A stretch of DNA of 64,000 nucleotides from Pseudohongiella nitratireducens (GCF_001642735.1 NZ_LWHM01000001.1:1-64000), one strand, 5' to 3'. Numbered from the stretch's first letter, positions 34,426-44,042 are shown. The notes: generated by a model from the letters alone, not told the origin. Made by a program: numbers and translations.

Positions 34426-34440
34426 AGCCTGGGCAAGGAA

Positions 34441-34863
34441 TCAGTCTTTACGTGTCACCCGCTTTAATACCGCACTACTGGTCAAAATCACCTCTTCGCC
34501 AACCAGAAGCTCAGCTCGGACAAACACCAGTGACCGGGTTTTGCGGATGATTCGACCCACTCCCGTTACCAGATCCCCGGCCCTGGCTGGTGCCAGAAAC
34601 TCATTATTGCAACTCACTGTCACTACCGCTTCGCGTCCACCACCGATGGCCGTGACGCATAGCGTGTAATCAGCAAACATCATAGATATACCACCGTGCA
34701 CTGTCAGGTGGGAGTTGCAGTGTTCAGGTCGCACACGAAAGGCAGTTTGTATTTCATGTGCATTTTCAACCCGAAAGAAAAAGGGGCCGACGAAATTTTC
34801 CGCTTCATCCCCAGGCCAGTGTTGAAATGTCTTCGCTATACCGTAATCCACAGGATCTGGCAT
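34441..34863 (-). CDS. PaaI-type thioesterase (hotdog fold)
   Basis: About 140 residues. The segment SHLTVHGGISMMFADYTL carries the HGG and downstream Asp typical of PaaI thioesterases, which hydrolyse acyl- or aryl-acyl-CoA. The ATG at 34863 is chosen because AGGAG is 8 bases upstream; the longer frame would overlap the neighbouring lipoprotein gene. Cytoplasmic. It may act on CoA esters accumulating in the acyl-CoA pathways of this window, which is inference. Confidence 0.85.
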   Translation of the reverse strand: MPDPVDYGIAKTFQHWPGDEAENFVGPFFFRVENAHEIQTAFRVRPEHCNSHLTVHGGISMMFADYTLCVTAIGGGREAVVTVSCNNEFLAPARAGDLVTGVGRIIRKTRSLVFVRAELLVGEEVILTSSAVLKRVTRKD

Positions 34864-34888
34864 CAAGACTACTCCTGTATTTTTGTTC

Positions 34889-35113
34889 TCAGTCCTCATC
34901 CTCGTCATCGCCTGCGGCAATATCCACTACCGCGCCACCAACCTTGAACGGGACTTTGGCCACCTCAATTGTCGTATCCACGGCAGTGCCAACAATGGTA
35001 CCCAGGCAACCGGGTAGTAACCCCATAAGCAACAGCAATGTCAGCAGTCGCCATTGAGTTGGTCGTTGGGTGTGATGTTTGACATGACCAGACTGGGATT
35101 GCGGGTTAAACAT
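34889..35113 (-). CDS. Small lipoprotein
   Basis: 74 residues with an N-terminal basic region, hydrophobic core LLTLLLLMGLL and lipobox LLPGC (Cys about residue 36). The mature part GTIVGTAVDTTIEVAKVPFKVG is followed by an acidic tail GDDEDED. The stretch between is typical of small membrane-associated lipoproteins. Function unknown. It overlaps the start of the minus-strand neighbour region: its ATG lies 8 bases inside the end of the patatin gene, so the two are cotranscribed. Confidence 0.75.
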   Translation of the reverse strand: MFNPQSQSGHVKHHTQRPTQWRLLTLLLLMGLLPGCLGTIVGTAVDTTIEVAKVPFKVGGAVVDIAAGDDEDED

Positions 35114-36251
35114 GGGACGCTCTCGTTATTTGAAAAGGTTGCACATACTGGCTGATTGCAGGGCCAGCGTCTACCAGCGTTGCCAGATCATCAGCCAGCC
35201 ACTGACTGTCTTCCAGCGACTTTTGCCAATACTTTACACGATCATCGTCACTCATACGGCGAAAATCGTTCCGATCCGGAATTTTCCCATAAGGCAGACG
35301 ACTGACAAAATCGCGGTTCGGCGCCAGCAAAATCACATTATCAAACCAGCCTGGATTCGCATGCCGCCAGGGCGTAAAGCGATCAAACCAGCCGGGCGTC
35401 ACCCGGGAATAAAAATGCGGATACAGAACCAACCCTTGCTGCGTATGATAGGGAAGGTTCAAGTGATAATCGGTCATGCCGCCATCTCTGAGCACCTGCC
35501 CCAGCAACTCACCCTCACCCTGCACTCCTTCCATGACACCAGGAATTGAACCGCTGGCCATCAGGGCCGAGGTCAATGTTTCGGGCTGCAATGTCTGATA
35601 ACGGGTAGGCAGATCCGTGAGTGCCAGCGCCGACTTTTTATCTGCAGCACTATGGAAAACAACACGCTCAAAGAACCAGCGCAGGTTTCGTCTAGAGGCC
35701 AGATTGCCCAGTGCCGCCGCGACCAGCATACTGTTACGGGGTAACTTCTTCTCTGAACGCAACCAGCCTCGCATTCTGTCTGCAATGATATAAAGCCGGC
35801 GCTGGCTGTGACGGGTCATGCTCGAGGCAATACCGGATAAGTGCGACTGCGATGACGCTGATGCACCGGGCTCACCGTTAAGCATATACGCAAGCATTTT
35901 TCGTGCCTCTGTACTGATCTCTCTCGCCCTTGGCTGAGCAGAATAAACCTGGGTACTGTATCGTTCTGCCAGCCTCTGCAAGGCCTGCAAAGGCTCAGGG
36001 TGAGCATAACAGGCCATTCGCCAGGCACCTGCTGAACTGCCCAGCAATCGCAATGGCTCCTGCTTATGTCGAAAAAAATCGCCGGCCAGGTATTGGTCCA
36101 GACCATATAAGACAAACCACTTCGGTCCACCCGAGGCACCCACCAGCCAGCTCACATCACGAGCGTTCAGGCCGCGCTCTGCCAGAATAGAGCGGGCAGC
36201 CGGGCCTGCCATAATGTTCAGGTGCCTCAAAGGGACCAGCGGTTGCGTCAT
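35106..36251 (-). CDS. Patatin-like phospholipase family protein
   Basis: About 381 residues. The oxyanion-like GASGGPKW and nucleophile motif GSSAGAWR are close to the N-terminus, as in patatin-like hydrolases; the Asp of the dyad is probably in RDGGMTDYHLN (DGG). Patatin-type enzymes are Ser-Asp lipid acyl hydrolases. No signal peptide. It is the first gene of a pair with the small lipoprotein. Physiological substrate is not predictable. Confidence 0.85.
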   Translation of the reverse strand: MTQPLVPLRHLNIMAGPAARSILAERGLNARDVSWLVGASGGPKWFVLYGLDQYLAGDFFRHKQEPLRLLGSSAGAWRMACYAHPEPLQALQRLAERYSTQVYSAQPRAREISTEARKMLAYMLNGEPGASASSQSHLSGIASSMTRHSQRRLYIIADRMRGWLRSEKKLPRNSMLVAAALGNLASRRNLRWFFERVVFHSAADKKSALALTDLPTRYQTLQPETLTSALMASGSIPGVMEGVQGEGELLGQVLRDGGMTDYHLNLPYHTQQGLVLYPHFYSRVTPGWFDRFTPWRHANPGWFDNVILLAPNRDFVSRLPYGKIPDRNDFRRMSDDDRVKYWQKSLEDSQWLADDLATLVDAGPAISQYVQPFQITRASHV

Positions 36252-36504
36252 TTAAACGTCCTCGAAATGCGGCTGATCGCATTCATATGTCGATGAGCTG
36301 TCTTGTGAATACGGTTCTCTTCATAATGCCAACAGACACTATCAATACCAGTGATATTGAGCACCGAACACCTTGTCACAATTTATCACAGCTTACCTGC
36401 GCCTCAACATAGTTCTGATAGCGCAGGCTGGTTAACATACCAGTACTATTATTTTTCATCACTGCATAATGATCATTTGCAACAAGCACAGAGAGAGACA
36501 GATC

Positions 36505-37245
36505 GTGAACGTAAAAAAAGTTAACCTGCCTATCATGCTTTCCTGCCTTTTAGGTGTGTTTGTACTGGCACAAACACCGATCACTGTGGCACAGCCGGCA
36601 AGCACGCAGCAAGGACAGGCGATCGCCTCTACCTCATCTGAGCTGGCTCAGCGACACTATCGGCGTGGCAACACCTATAGCAACCTTGAGCGTTTTGATG
36701 AGGCTGCGGAAGAGTATCGACTGGCAGTCGCCGCCGATCCCAACCTGGCTGACGCCTACCGCAACCTGGCTAATATTTATCTCTCCCAGGAGAATACCCA
36801 GGAAGCGATTCCCATGCTGGTCCGGTTCATCGATTTACATCAGGGCCCTGTCACCACACCGCTGGTGGTATCTTTGAAAACTGCCGGCCAGCTGCTTCGT
36901 GGGGCCGAGCGCTTCAATGAAGCCATCACTTATGACCTGCGTGCGATTGATGCCGACCCTGAGGACGACTCCCAGGTCCATATTATGGGTAACACCTATA
37001 ACAATGCAGGCGAGACTGACAAAGCCATCATGATCTACGAAAAAGCCGTTGAAGTGATGCCGCAAAATGCTTTCATGTACCGCACACTGGGTCGCTTGTA
37101 TGAAGATGAAAACCGCCTGGAAGACGCCCTGGCCCTGTACCGTAAAGCTGCAGAAATAGATTTAAGCTCGCAGTTCTATCGTGAGCTGGTGCAAAATCTG
37201 GAAGCCCGCATCAACGGCACCATGGAACCGGTGCGTAACGGCTAA
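36505..37245 (+). CDS. Exported TPR protein
   Basis: About 246 residues. A signal peptide (MNVKKVNLPIMLSCLLGV...TVAQPA) leads to at least four tetratricopeptide repeats, for example AQRHYRRGNTYSNLERFDEA, AYRNLANIYLSQENTQEA, MGNTYNNAGETDKA and MYRTLGRLYEDENRLEDA. TPRs bind other proteins. The GTG at 36505 is chosen because the signal peptide begins there; GAGAG lies nearby. The ATG at 36469 has no ribosome site. It converges with and overlaps the metalloprotease gene by 4 bases. Confidence 0.82.
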   Translation: MNVKKVNLPIMLSCLLGVFVLAQTPITVAQPASTQQGQAIASTSSELAQRHYRRGNTYSNLERFDEAAEEYRLAVAADPNLADAYRNLANIYLSQENTQEAIPMLVRFIDLHQGPVTTPLVVSLKTAGQLLRGAERFNEAITYDLRAIDADPEDDSQVHIMGNTYNNAGETDKAIMIYEKAVEVMPQNAFMYRTLGRLYEDENRLEDALALYRKAAEIDLSSQFYRELVQNLEARINGTMEPVRNG

Positions 37246-38270
37246 TCAGCCTTTAATTGCATCAACTCATTCAGCGCCTGCCTGCGTTTATCATCGGGCA
37301 GGCGCATGAGATGCTCCACACGCGCATAAAATCGTCTTAAACTGCCACTTTCCTCGGCCAGCAATTGCTCAAAAGCTGGCACCCAGTCGAAGTAAGATCC
37401 AACTGTTGAAAGCTGGGCATTATTCAACGGCCCTGCAAAGAAACCCTGATAACCTGCTGATTCGCCCCGACCTAGCCATTCTTCTCGCATCTCAGTCTGC
37501 AACGCCTGTTTTCTGGCCGCACTGGGTGCATCAGAGGCGTACATCTCAGCAAACCGGTTCCGGTAGCCCAGCACGAAGTCAATGAATTCTCGTTGCCGCT
37601 GCTCCTGCGCTTGATACTGTGTCATCGCCGAAGGTTCACCCCTGGCTTCGTGCCATCGGTACAACCCCTGCTGCTCAATAAAACTTGCCAGGCTTTCATT
37701 AAAAGCAGTATCACCCGGTAAATAATAGTGCTGATGAACCAGTTCATGAAACACCAGGGCACGTAACTGATTATTATCGCGCCACAGAACGGCCGATGTT
37801 AACGGATCGTTGAACCAGCCCAGTGTAGAATAAGCTTCCGCTCCAGCGACAAAAACATCATAACCATCGCTGGCCAGTTGCCCGGCAAAACCGGTTGCCG
37901 CTTCTTGCGAAAAATACCCCCGGTAGCTCACGCAACCTGCAACGGGAAAACACCAGCTCAACGGCGTCAGTGAGTAGCGCGGCGCGGCAAATACGTTCCA
38001 GACAGGAAAGGGCTGATCAAGTGACACATAGGAAGTAAAACTGCCATTAGCAGGGAGGAACAGATTGGCTTCAGCAAACTCTCGCGCCTGGGACACCACC
38101 TGGAGTTGTTGCGCAAGTTGAGGGTCGAGTGTGGGGCTGGCCAGAATCTCCGGTATCGGCTCCCTGCTGGCCATCAATCGAGCATGCCCCAGTGCCGCCT
38201 GACCGACATAACCCAACGTCTGGCAACCACTCATCATCAAGAGGGCAAAAATGACCCACAGTCGCTTCAT
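37242..38270 (-). CDS. Lipoprotein aminopeptidase / zinc metalloprotease (PF10023 type)
   Basis: About 342 residues with a signal peptide and lipobox LMMSGC near residue 16. The zinc site HELVHQHYY and downstream FNESLASFIEQQG (Glu) form a gluzincin-type HExxH...E site. The family is annotated as putative aminopeptidase. It overlaps its upstream neighbour by ATGA (38267-38270), so it is translationally coupled to the glutaminyl cyclase-like gene, and both act on peptide N-termini outside the cytoplasm. Confidence 0.85.
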   Translation of the reverse strand: MKRLWVIFALLMMSGCQTLGYVGQAALGHARLMASREPIPEILASPTLDPQLAQQLQVVSQAREFAEANLFLPANGSFTSYVSLDQPFPVWNVFAAPRYSLTPLSWCFPVAGCVSYRGYFSQEAATGFAGQLASDGYDVFVAGAEAYSTLGWFNDPLTSAVLWRDNNQLRALVFHELVHQHYYLPGDTAFNESLASFIEQQGLYRWHEARGEPSAMTQYQAQEQRQREFIDFVLGYRNRFAEMYASDAPSAARKQALQTEMREEWLGRGESAGYQGFFAGPLNNAQLSTVGSYFDWVPAFEQLLAEESGSLRRFYARVEHLMRLPDDKRRQALNELMQLKAD

Positions 38271-39094
38271 TGCCCGATAGCATCCATCCCGGGAATGCGA
38301 ATCTCAAAGAGTTTTGGCCAGAGTTTTCCGGTGACGAACAAGCGATTGTTATCTTCATCCCAGGCAATGCCGTTCAGCACCCCGTCTCGCTGACGAATGC
38401 CAGCCTCTTCACGTAAACCGCGCAGGTCGATGACGGCGGTCACCTGCCCGGATTCAGGGTGGATGGTGACGATTTGCTCAGACATCCAGACATTGGCCCA
38501 GACCTCACCATTAATAAACTCAAGTTCGTTGAGATTGCGAACTGGCTGGCCGTTTAGCCTGACGGGTTGAACCCGCTCCGGCACCAGGGTATCCGGATCA
38601 AGGAAGAACAGCCGATCCGAACCATCACTGACAATCAGGTGCTGACCATCCCAGGTAGCGCCCCAACCCTCGGTCGCCAGATAATGACTGTTGACCCGCT
38701 CCAGCGAAGCCACGTCGTATTCAAAAATAGTATTCTCTCGCCATGTCAGCTGGAATAACCTCTCGCCAGCAACAGCAATGCCTTCACCAAAAAAACGGGC
38801 CGACAAAGGAATACGCTGCTTCACCTCACCACTATCCAGGTCGAGTTTCATCAGCGCAGACTCACCATAGCGACCGGTGCCTTCATACAACTCCCCCTTA
38901 TGCCAGAGCAACCCCTGAGTGAAGAATGCAGGATTGTGAGCATAAGATGCCACCACTTCATACCCGTACACAGCCACCTCGGCTCGCGGAGCCGTGCCAG
39001 CAGCCGAACTTTCACCACTCTGCGCCCGGGCAATCACTGCACAAAGCAACATTGGCAACATCCACAAAAGCGCTTTTACAATCGCGCCCGGCAT
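38267..39094 (-). CDS. Glutaminyl-peptide cyclotransferase (plant/bacterial QC type)
   Basis: About 275 residues. A signal peptide (ALLWMLPMLLCAVIARA) precedes a five-bladed propeller of the plant-type QC family: FTQGLLWHKGELYEGTGRYG, EGWGATWDG and NELEFINGEVWANVW. The enzyme turns N-terminal Gln into pyroglutamate in the periplasm. The ATG at 39094 is preferred because AAGG lies about 9 bases upstream and it starts the signal peptide; the 39208 start gives an unlikely basic extension. Cotranscribed with the metalloprotease. Confidence 0.87.
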   Translation of the reverse strand: MPGAIVKALLWMLPMLLCAVIARAQSGESSAAGTAPRAEVAVYGYEVVASYAHNPAFFTQGLLWHKGELYEGTGRYGESALMKLDLDSGEVKQRIPLSARFFGEGIAVAGERLFQLTWRENTIFEYDVASLERVNSHYLATEGWGATWDGQHLIVSDGSDRLFFLDPDTLVPERVQPVRLNGQPVRNLNELEFINGEVWANVWMSEQIVTIHPESGQVTAVIDLRGLREEAGIRQRDGVLNGIAWDEDNNRLFVTGKLWPKLFEIRIPGMDAIGQ

Positions 39095-39269
39095 ACACTG
39101 TGACCTTCTATTACTTCGCGTCTGACATCTGTATGCTCGCACATGATTCATAGCTGATAACTTCCTGACATGACTATGCTGAATTACCCTCATCGACGGG
39201 CCTGGCAAGCACTGTTAAGATGATATCAGTGCATTGCGAATTGATTGAGTTTAGGGAGGATGCCCTGCC

Positions 39270-39617
39270 ATGACAAGTGACTGTCTTTTTTGCCGCATCA
39301 TTGCCGGCGAGATACCATCAACCTCAGTTTACCAGGACGAGGATGTTTACGCGTTCAGGGACATTAATCCTGCCGCCCCGACTCATGTTCTGGTGATTCC
39401 CCGTGAGCACATTAGCGGCATCAGTGCTGCAGAAGATGCTCAACAGGCGTTGCTCGGCAAACTGATGGTAAGCGCAAAGCACATTGCCAAAACATTGGGG
39501 CTAGAGGACAACGGTTATCGACTGGTTATCAATAACGGTGAACAGGGAGGTCAGACTGTCTATCACCTGCACCTGCATATTCTGGGTGGCCGGCAAATGA
39601 CCTGGCCCCCAGGCTAG
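39270..39617 (+). CDS. HIT-family nucleotide hydrolase (HinT-like)
   Basis: 115 residues, normal for HINT. The N-terminal CLFCRIIAGEIPS carries two Cys and the fold start; the histidine triad HLHLHILGG, with catalytic middle His, is near the C-terminus. It hydrolyses adenosine 5'-phosphoramidates. Complete, ending with the usual MTWPPG. It converges on mtnA 15 bases later. Confidence 0.95.
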   Translation: MTSDCLFCRIIAGEIPSTSVYQDEDVYAFRDINPAAPTHVLVIPREHISGISAAEDAQQALLGKLMVSAKHIAKTLGLEDNGYRLVINNGEQGGQTVYHLHLHILGGRQMTWPPG

Positions 39618-39632
39618 GGCATTCAGGGCATG

Positions 39633-40760
39633 TTAACCCTGGTCAGCAGCCATGGCCTCGGCTATTTTTGCCACCCCCTCTACATTCGCCGGATAAACTC
39701 CCAGCTCAGTAATCAACCCGGAAACCAGTCGTGCAGGTGTCACGTCAAAGCCGTAATTACTGACCCCGGTTGCTGGCGGGCTGATACGCACCCTCTTTAC
39801 AGTGCCATCATCCGCTAAGCCCGACACATAATTCACCTCATCAGCACTTCGGGTTTCAATTGGTATCTCCCTGACTCCATCATTGACGGCAAAATCGATG
39901 GTTGAAGCGGGTAAGGCCACATAAAACGGCACGTCATTATCGAACGCCGCAAGCGCCTTGAGATATGTCCCTATCTTGTTACAGACATCACCCTGGCGAG
40001 TCGTGCGATCACTTCCGACAATACAGACATCTACCATACCGTGCTGCATCAAATGGCCACCGGCATTATCGGTTATCAGCGTATGAGGAACACCGCTACG
40101 CGCTAGTTCCCAGGCCGTCAGAGACGCCCCCTGGTTTCTCGGACGCGTTTCATCCACCCACACGTGCACAGGCAAGCCAGCCTGATGCGCTTTATAGATG
40201 GGGGCCAGCGCTGTCCCCCACCCACCTGTAGCAAGCCAACCGGCATTACAATGGGTTAATATATTCAGGCAGGCGTTCTCACCCGACTGCTCCGATGGCT
40301 GGGACTGCTGTTTTTGCTTAAGCAAGGCTTTGAGAATCTGCAAGCCATTATCACCGATAGCGCTACAAGCACCGGCATCATCGGCTAGCAGTTGCCGTGC
40401 CAGGCTTAGCGCTGAACCAATCTGATCAGCTGTATCCAAGGCTTGCAGCTCTTGCTGTATTTGCGTTAATGCCCATTGCAGATTAATGGCTGTCGGGCGC
40501 GTAGCGGCCAATTGCTGACAGGCGGACAATAAACATTGGGGATTTTGTTTCAGACTGAGATAAACACCAAAAGCAGCTGTAATACCAATCAGCGGTGCTC
40601 CGCGAACCTGCATGTCAGTAATAGCCCGACAGGCATCTGCCAGTGTTTCCAGCGTGATGATTTGTAGCGCATGCGGCAACTGCGTCTGATCGATAATGCA
40701 GACCTTGTCACCTTCAGTTTCGTACCAGATAGTTCGCATGCTTTCGGCATGTTCGCTCAC
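39633..40760 (-). CDS. mtnA: S-methyl-5-thioribose-1-phosphate isomerase
   Basis: Isomerises methylthioribose-1-phosphate in the methionine salvage pathway. About 375 residues. Conserved motifs RGAPLIGITAAFG (N-terminal), NILTHCNAGWLATGG (catalytic Cys), VDETRPRNQGASLTAWEL and VGSDRTTRQGDVCNKIGTY (Asp general acid) are intact; relatives are eIF2B subunits, but these motifs are enzyme-specific. The rest of the Met salvage genes are not nearby. It processes the MTA-derived compound formed by SpeE. Confidence 0.95.
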   Translation of the reverse strand: MSEHAESMRTIWYETEGDKVCIIDQTQLPHALQIITLETLADACRAITDMQVRGAPLIGITAAFGVYLSLKQNPQCLLSACQQLAATRPTAINLQWALTQIQQELQALDTADQIGSALSLARQLLADDAGACSAIGDNGLQILKALLKQKQQSQPSEQSGENACLNILTHCNAGWLATGGWGTALAPIYKAHQAGLPVHVWVDETRPRNQGASLTAWELARSGVPHTLITDNAGGHLMQHGMVDVCIVGSDRTTRQGDVCNKIGTYLKALAAFDNDVPFYVALPASTIDFAVNDGVREIPIETRSADEVNYVSGLADDGTVKRVRISPPATGVSNYGFDVTPARLVSGLITELGVYPANVEGVAKIAEAMAADQG

Positions 40761-40817
40761 AACGCTTCCCCAGCCCTAACTACGCAGCCGAACAAAACCA
40801 TTCAGCTGATACAGATA

Positions 40818-40894
40818 TAAAAAAACGCACTGGACGTGTCGTCTGTCTATAGTTGCCATTTCTGGCGCCGACAGGAATCACATGCAGTGCGTTT
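40818..40894 (-). terminator. Terminator-like structure with long loop after exbD
   Basis: On the minus strand the arm at 40885-40894 pairs with the arm at 40823-40832 (AAACGCACTG on plus) to give a 10-bp stem, followed by a run of T. The 52-base loop has a small inner stem (CTGTC/GACAG). It may end exbD transcripts or be a small RNA. Confidence 0.6.
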
Positions 40895-40973
40895 CGTTTT
40901 CACTACCCTTTTACAAGACCAAGTAACAAGACTGTGTCGCTGAAGGGTATTATGTTGTGCCTAGTTTAAGCGC

Positions 40974-41390
40974 TTATGGCTCTACGACTGAAATATCGTA
41001 AATACCTGCCTGACGCGCAGAATCCATTACCATCACCATCGTTTCAACGCTGGAACGTGGGTTTGGTCGGATAATAACAGACGCAGCAGGGTTCTCTGCT
41101 TTCAAACGGTCAATGTTTGCCCGGATCTGGCTTTGAATGACAGGGCGCGGCTCACCATTAAATGTAATCTCATTGTTCTGGCTGAGCTCAATCAGAATAT
41201 TCTTCTGCTCATCATCCGTTTCCGGCGGGGTTTCATTGTTGCTATCGTTACTCGCTGCATCAATCGCCTGCTCAGACAGGAATGTTGCAGTGACGACGAA
41301 GAAAATCAACAGAATGAATACCACGTCGAGCATTGGGGTTAAGTCGACGTTGGTTTCCTCGTCTTTTCTTTGACCTGCCAGCTTTTTCAT
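40974..41390 (-). CDS. exbD: ExbD/TolR-family proton-channel component
   Basis: 138 residues. A single membrane segment carries the proton-conducting Asp in LTPMLDVVFILLIFFVV, preceded by a short cytoplasmic stretch, and a periplasmic domain follows. The linker is unusually acidic and Asn-rich (SNDSNNETPPETDDE). It works with ExbB and TonB, neither of which is adjacent here. The upstream 179 bases are AT-rich, and no Fur box was found there. A terminator-like structure lies downstream. Confidence 0.9.
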   Translation of the reverse strand: MKKLAGQRKDEETNVDLTPMLDVVFILLIFFVVTATFLSEQAIDAASNDSNNETPPETDDEQKNILIELSQNNEITFNGEPRPVIQSQIRANIDRLKAENPAASVIIRPNPRSSVETMVMVMDSARQAGIYDISVVEP

Positions 41391-41569
41391 TTCGTATACA
41401 CCAACTTATGCTTTAATTATTAATTAAATATCTGTTTTTATTAGATATTTTGCAAAAATCCAGTTATGCACCAGAAGCCTGTATGACTGCCACCTAAGCA
41501 ACAGTCAAGGCAATTCGTCTCAAGTATACCTGATATGAACGGAACCTCAATAGCCCCGCTGGAACATTT

Positions 41570-42154
41570 TTAACGCAAGGATTTGATGGTCAGATCAGTG
41601 ATGGCTGCCAGCTGTTTGCCCGGCTTACCTTCACGGGAATGAACCCGCAGTCCGCTCAGCAGATTCATCAACGCATCCGTGGCCAATTCTGCCGAGACGT
41701 CTTTGTTAAGCTGTCCCGCTTTTTCGGCTTCTTTCATCCGTTTCAGGAAAGCTTTGCGAATATTGTTGTAATACCCTTTGACCAGCTTCTGAATGTCTTT
41801 GTTGTAGTTAATGCTCTCACAGAATGAGTTCACGAACAGGCAGCCAAGGCTGCGCTTCTTGTTGGTCAGGCCCAGAACAGACACTTGAAAATATTTTTCC
41901 ACAGACTCCCAGGCAGATAATGACTCATCATTCAGAGAGGCCTCCAGGTCTGCGTTAACAGTCTGGTTATAGTACTCCAGGCAAGTCTTGAAAAACGTAT
42001 CCTTGTCACCAAAAGAGTTATACAGCGTACCGCGATTGATGCCCGTCACGTCCAGCAGCTTTTGTACCGAGCTGGCTTCAAATCCTTCTCGCCAAAATTG
42101 CTCAGTCGCATTAGACAGGACATCTTCGTATACAAATTCAACAGGTCTGGCCAT
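41570..42154 (-). CDS. TetR/AcrR-family transcription regulator
   Basis: 194 residues. The N-terminal HTH is clear: FVYEDVLSNATEQFWREGFEASSVQKLLDVTGINRGTLYNSFGDKDTFF contains the classic recognition helix. The C-terminal ligand domain has the pattern of AcrR/YxaF-type repressors (KRSLGCLFVNS). It has 213 bases of AT-rich upstream DNA and no adjacent target gene on the opposite strand. The regulated gene and inducer are unknown. Confidence 0.92.
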   Translation of the reverse strand: MARPVEFVYEDVLSNATEQFWREGFEASSVQKLLDVTGINRGTLYNSFGDKDTFFKTCLEYYNQTVNADLEASLNDESLSAWESVEKYFQVSVLGLTNKKRSLGCLFVNSFCESINYNKDIQKLVKGYYNNIRKAFLKRMKEAEKAGQLNKDVSAELATDALMNLLSGLRVHSREGKPGKQLAAITDLTIKSLR

Positions 42155-42367
42155 AATAAATCGCTTACCTTTAATGCTTGATAAGAAAAGAAGTAATCGA
42201 GAAGCTTACTCGATTGAGAACCTGCGCGATTCTATTGCAAGGCCAGCACCTTTTACATCTAATGATACAAAATGCCACAATTACACAAAGAAATACCGAC
42301 ACTTACAGCAGCTATTGCAAAAAGTGTCGGTAATATTCAGATAAAACGGCTTAATATTGACTGTTCA

Positions 42368-43108
42368 TTAAAACAAAAACGAATCTCGCAGTGCAGCCAC
42401 CAGTAAGCCTAACAGCCCACCAAAGACACCACCCCAAACAACCAGCCAGCCCAAATGCCGACGCATCATCGTCTGCACGATAGACTTGACCTGTTGCGGT
42501 GTTAATTCGGCCAACCTGGCATCGACCAATCTCTCAACCATTTCACTTAATGCATTTGGATCATCCAGCTCAGCCTGTTTTTTTAGCAGGGCTTGAAACT
42601 CTTCAGAGGTTAGATAGGTTTTGAGATAACTTCGCATCCGCTCTGCGAATGGCTCACGCAAGCTGTCCAGCGCTTTCACACCACCAACGAGCCCCAGCAT
42701 ACTCCCCATGGATGAAGTCATGATGGCATCGGTGAGTGAATCAAATGCTTTGTCGAAGTTCATATCATCGACCACCGATGTCAGTCGCTGTGACAAGGAG
42801 GCCGCAAGACCGCTATCACCCGAGGACATCACGCCAGCCAGCGCCTGGCCTGAAAAAAACTGCTCCATGATCACTTCACGGATCGCAATCTTAATCTCTT
42901 CGAAGTAAATAACAACGACACCCGACCCGTACAAACCCGGGACACGCTCAAACAGCATATGGATTGCCAGTGCATTGGTGATGGTTCCTGACAAGGCAAA
43001 CAAACCTGCATTCAAAAAATAGGGGGCAGCAGCATGAGACCCCGCCAACCCAATCACAACAAACAGTGCTGCCAACAGATGACTGACAAGAGCTTTATCA
43101 ACTTTCAC
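42368..43108 (-). CDS. DUF445-family membrane protein
   Basis: About 246 residues with N-terminal membrane helices, a middle soluble coiled region (MEQFFSGQALAGVMSS, LTSEEFQALLKKQAELDD) and a C-terminal membrane helix (WLVVWGGVFGGLLGLLVA). It matches the layout of DUF445 (YjiN/YheB-type) inner-membrane proteins of unknown function. Not in an operon: 57 bases upstream lies the convergent-looking terminal region of the nitrilase gene on the same strand, with no obvious coupling. Confidence 0.83.
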   Translation of the reverse strand: MKVDKALVSHLLAALFVVIGLAGSHAAAPYFLNAGLFALSGTITNALAIHMLFERVPGLYGSGVVVIYFEEIKIAIREVIMEQFFSGQALAGVMSSGDSGLAASLSQRLTSVVDDMNFDKAFDSLTDAIMTSSMGSMLGLVGGVKALDSLREPFAERMRSYLKTYLTSEEFQALLKKQAELDDPNALSEMVERLVDARLAELTPQQVKSIVQTMMRRHLGWLVVWGGVFGGLLGLLVAALRDSFLF

Positions 43109-43166
43109 AAATTTATCTCAACAACTTATTCAAATACTTAATTCATTTTTTTAAAATAACTTAACA

Positions 43167-44042
43167 TTAACCGGGCATCTTGCGACGATGATCCCTGACC
43201 GGCATCTTGCTGCGAATCTCATTCAATAATGAAAGGTTAGCATCGGCCACTACAACACCTTCGCCTTGCGCCTGACTGGCCAGCACCCTCCCCCAGGGAT
43301 CAATAATCATTGAATGCCCAAAGGTTTCCCGTCGCTCATTGTGTACCCCGCCCTGGCCTGCACCAATCACAAAGCACTGGTTCTCTATTGCTCGGGCCCG
43401 CAACAACACTTCCCAGTGCGCCTCCCCTGTGACCCGGGTGAAAGCCGCGGGTACTGTAATAAAGCTGACCTGCTGCTCAAAAAGATACCGATACAGCTCT
43501 GGAAAACGAACGTCATAACAAATCGTCATGCCGACCTTACCCAATGGCGTATCAACTGCAACCGGCTGCTCCCCCGCTTCAAAACTGTCGGACTCAGCGT
43601 AGCGGACCTGACGATCACTGACCTCCACATCAAACAGATGCATTTTGTCGTAGCGGGCCTTGATCTGACCGTCACTACCAAACATCAGCGATGCGGGCCG
43701 AACACGGCCGTCCGTTAACCGTGAGTCCGGGTCACCAGGACGGGAAATCAGTGGGATCGTGCCGGCCACGATGATCATATTCAGCGACTTCGCTTTCTCG
43801 GAGAGCATCCCTTGTAGCGGCGCAGTCAGATCGCCTTCCACCTCTGCCACTTCCGCTTGCGGCCCGCCATCCAGAACTGCAAAATTTTCTGGAAGCACGG
43901 CCATTTCAGCACCATTGGCAGCAGCCATATCCAGTAAGAAAGCGGCACGTTCCCGATTCACATCAGGGTTTGCCCCGCTTACCATTTGCACAGCTGCCAG
44001 GCGACAGCTGGTTCGCCCTGTATCTTGATTGTTGCTACTCAT
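43167..44042 (-). CDS. Carbon-nitrogen hydrolase (Nit/omega-amidase type)
   Basis: About 291 residues. The nitrilase-superfamily triad is present: Glu in LPENFAVLD, Lys in YDKMHLFDVEV, Cys in TICYDVRFPELYRYL. These features fit Nit1/omega-amidase-like enzymes, including those that repair deaminated glutathione. The ATG at 44042 has AGGAGG 7 bases upstream and lies just inside the yhdP stop. It is the last gene of the yhdP-rng-maf-mre transcription direction, in the same order as in Pseudomonas. Confidence 0.92.
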   Translation of the reverse strand: MSSNNQDTGRTSCRLAAVQMVSGANPDVNRERAAFLLDMAAANGAEMAVLPENFAVLDGGPQAEVAEVEGDLTAPLQGMLSEKAKSLNMIIVAGTIPLISRPGDPDSRLTDGRVRPASLMFGSDGQIKARYDKMHLFDVEVSDRQVRYAESDSFEAGEQPVAVDTPLGKVGMTICYDVRFPELYRYLFEQQVSFITVPAAFTRVTGEAHWEVLLRARAIENQCFVIGAGQGGVHNERRETFGHSMIIDPWGRVLASQAQGEGVVVADANLSLLNEIRSKMPVRDHRRKMPG

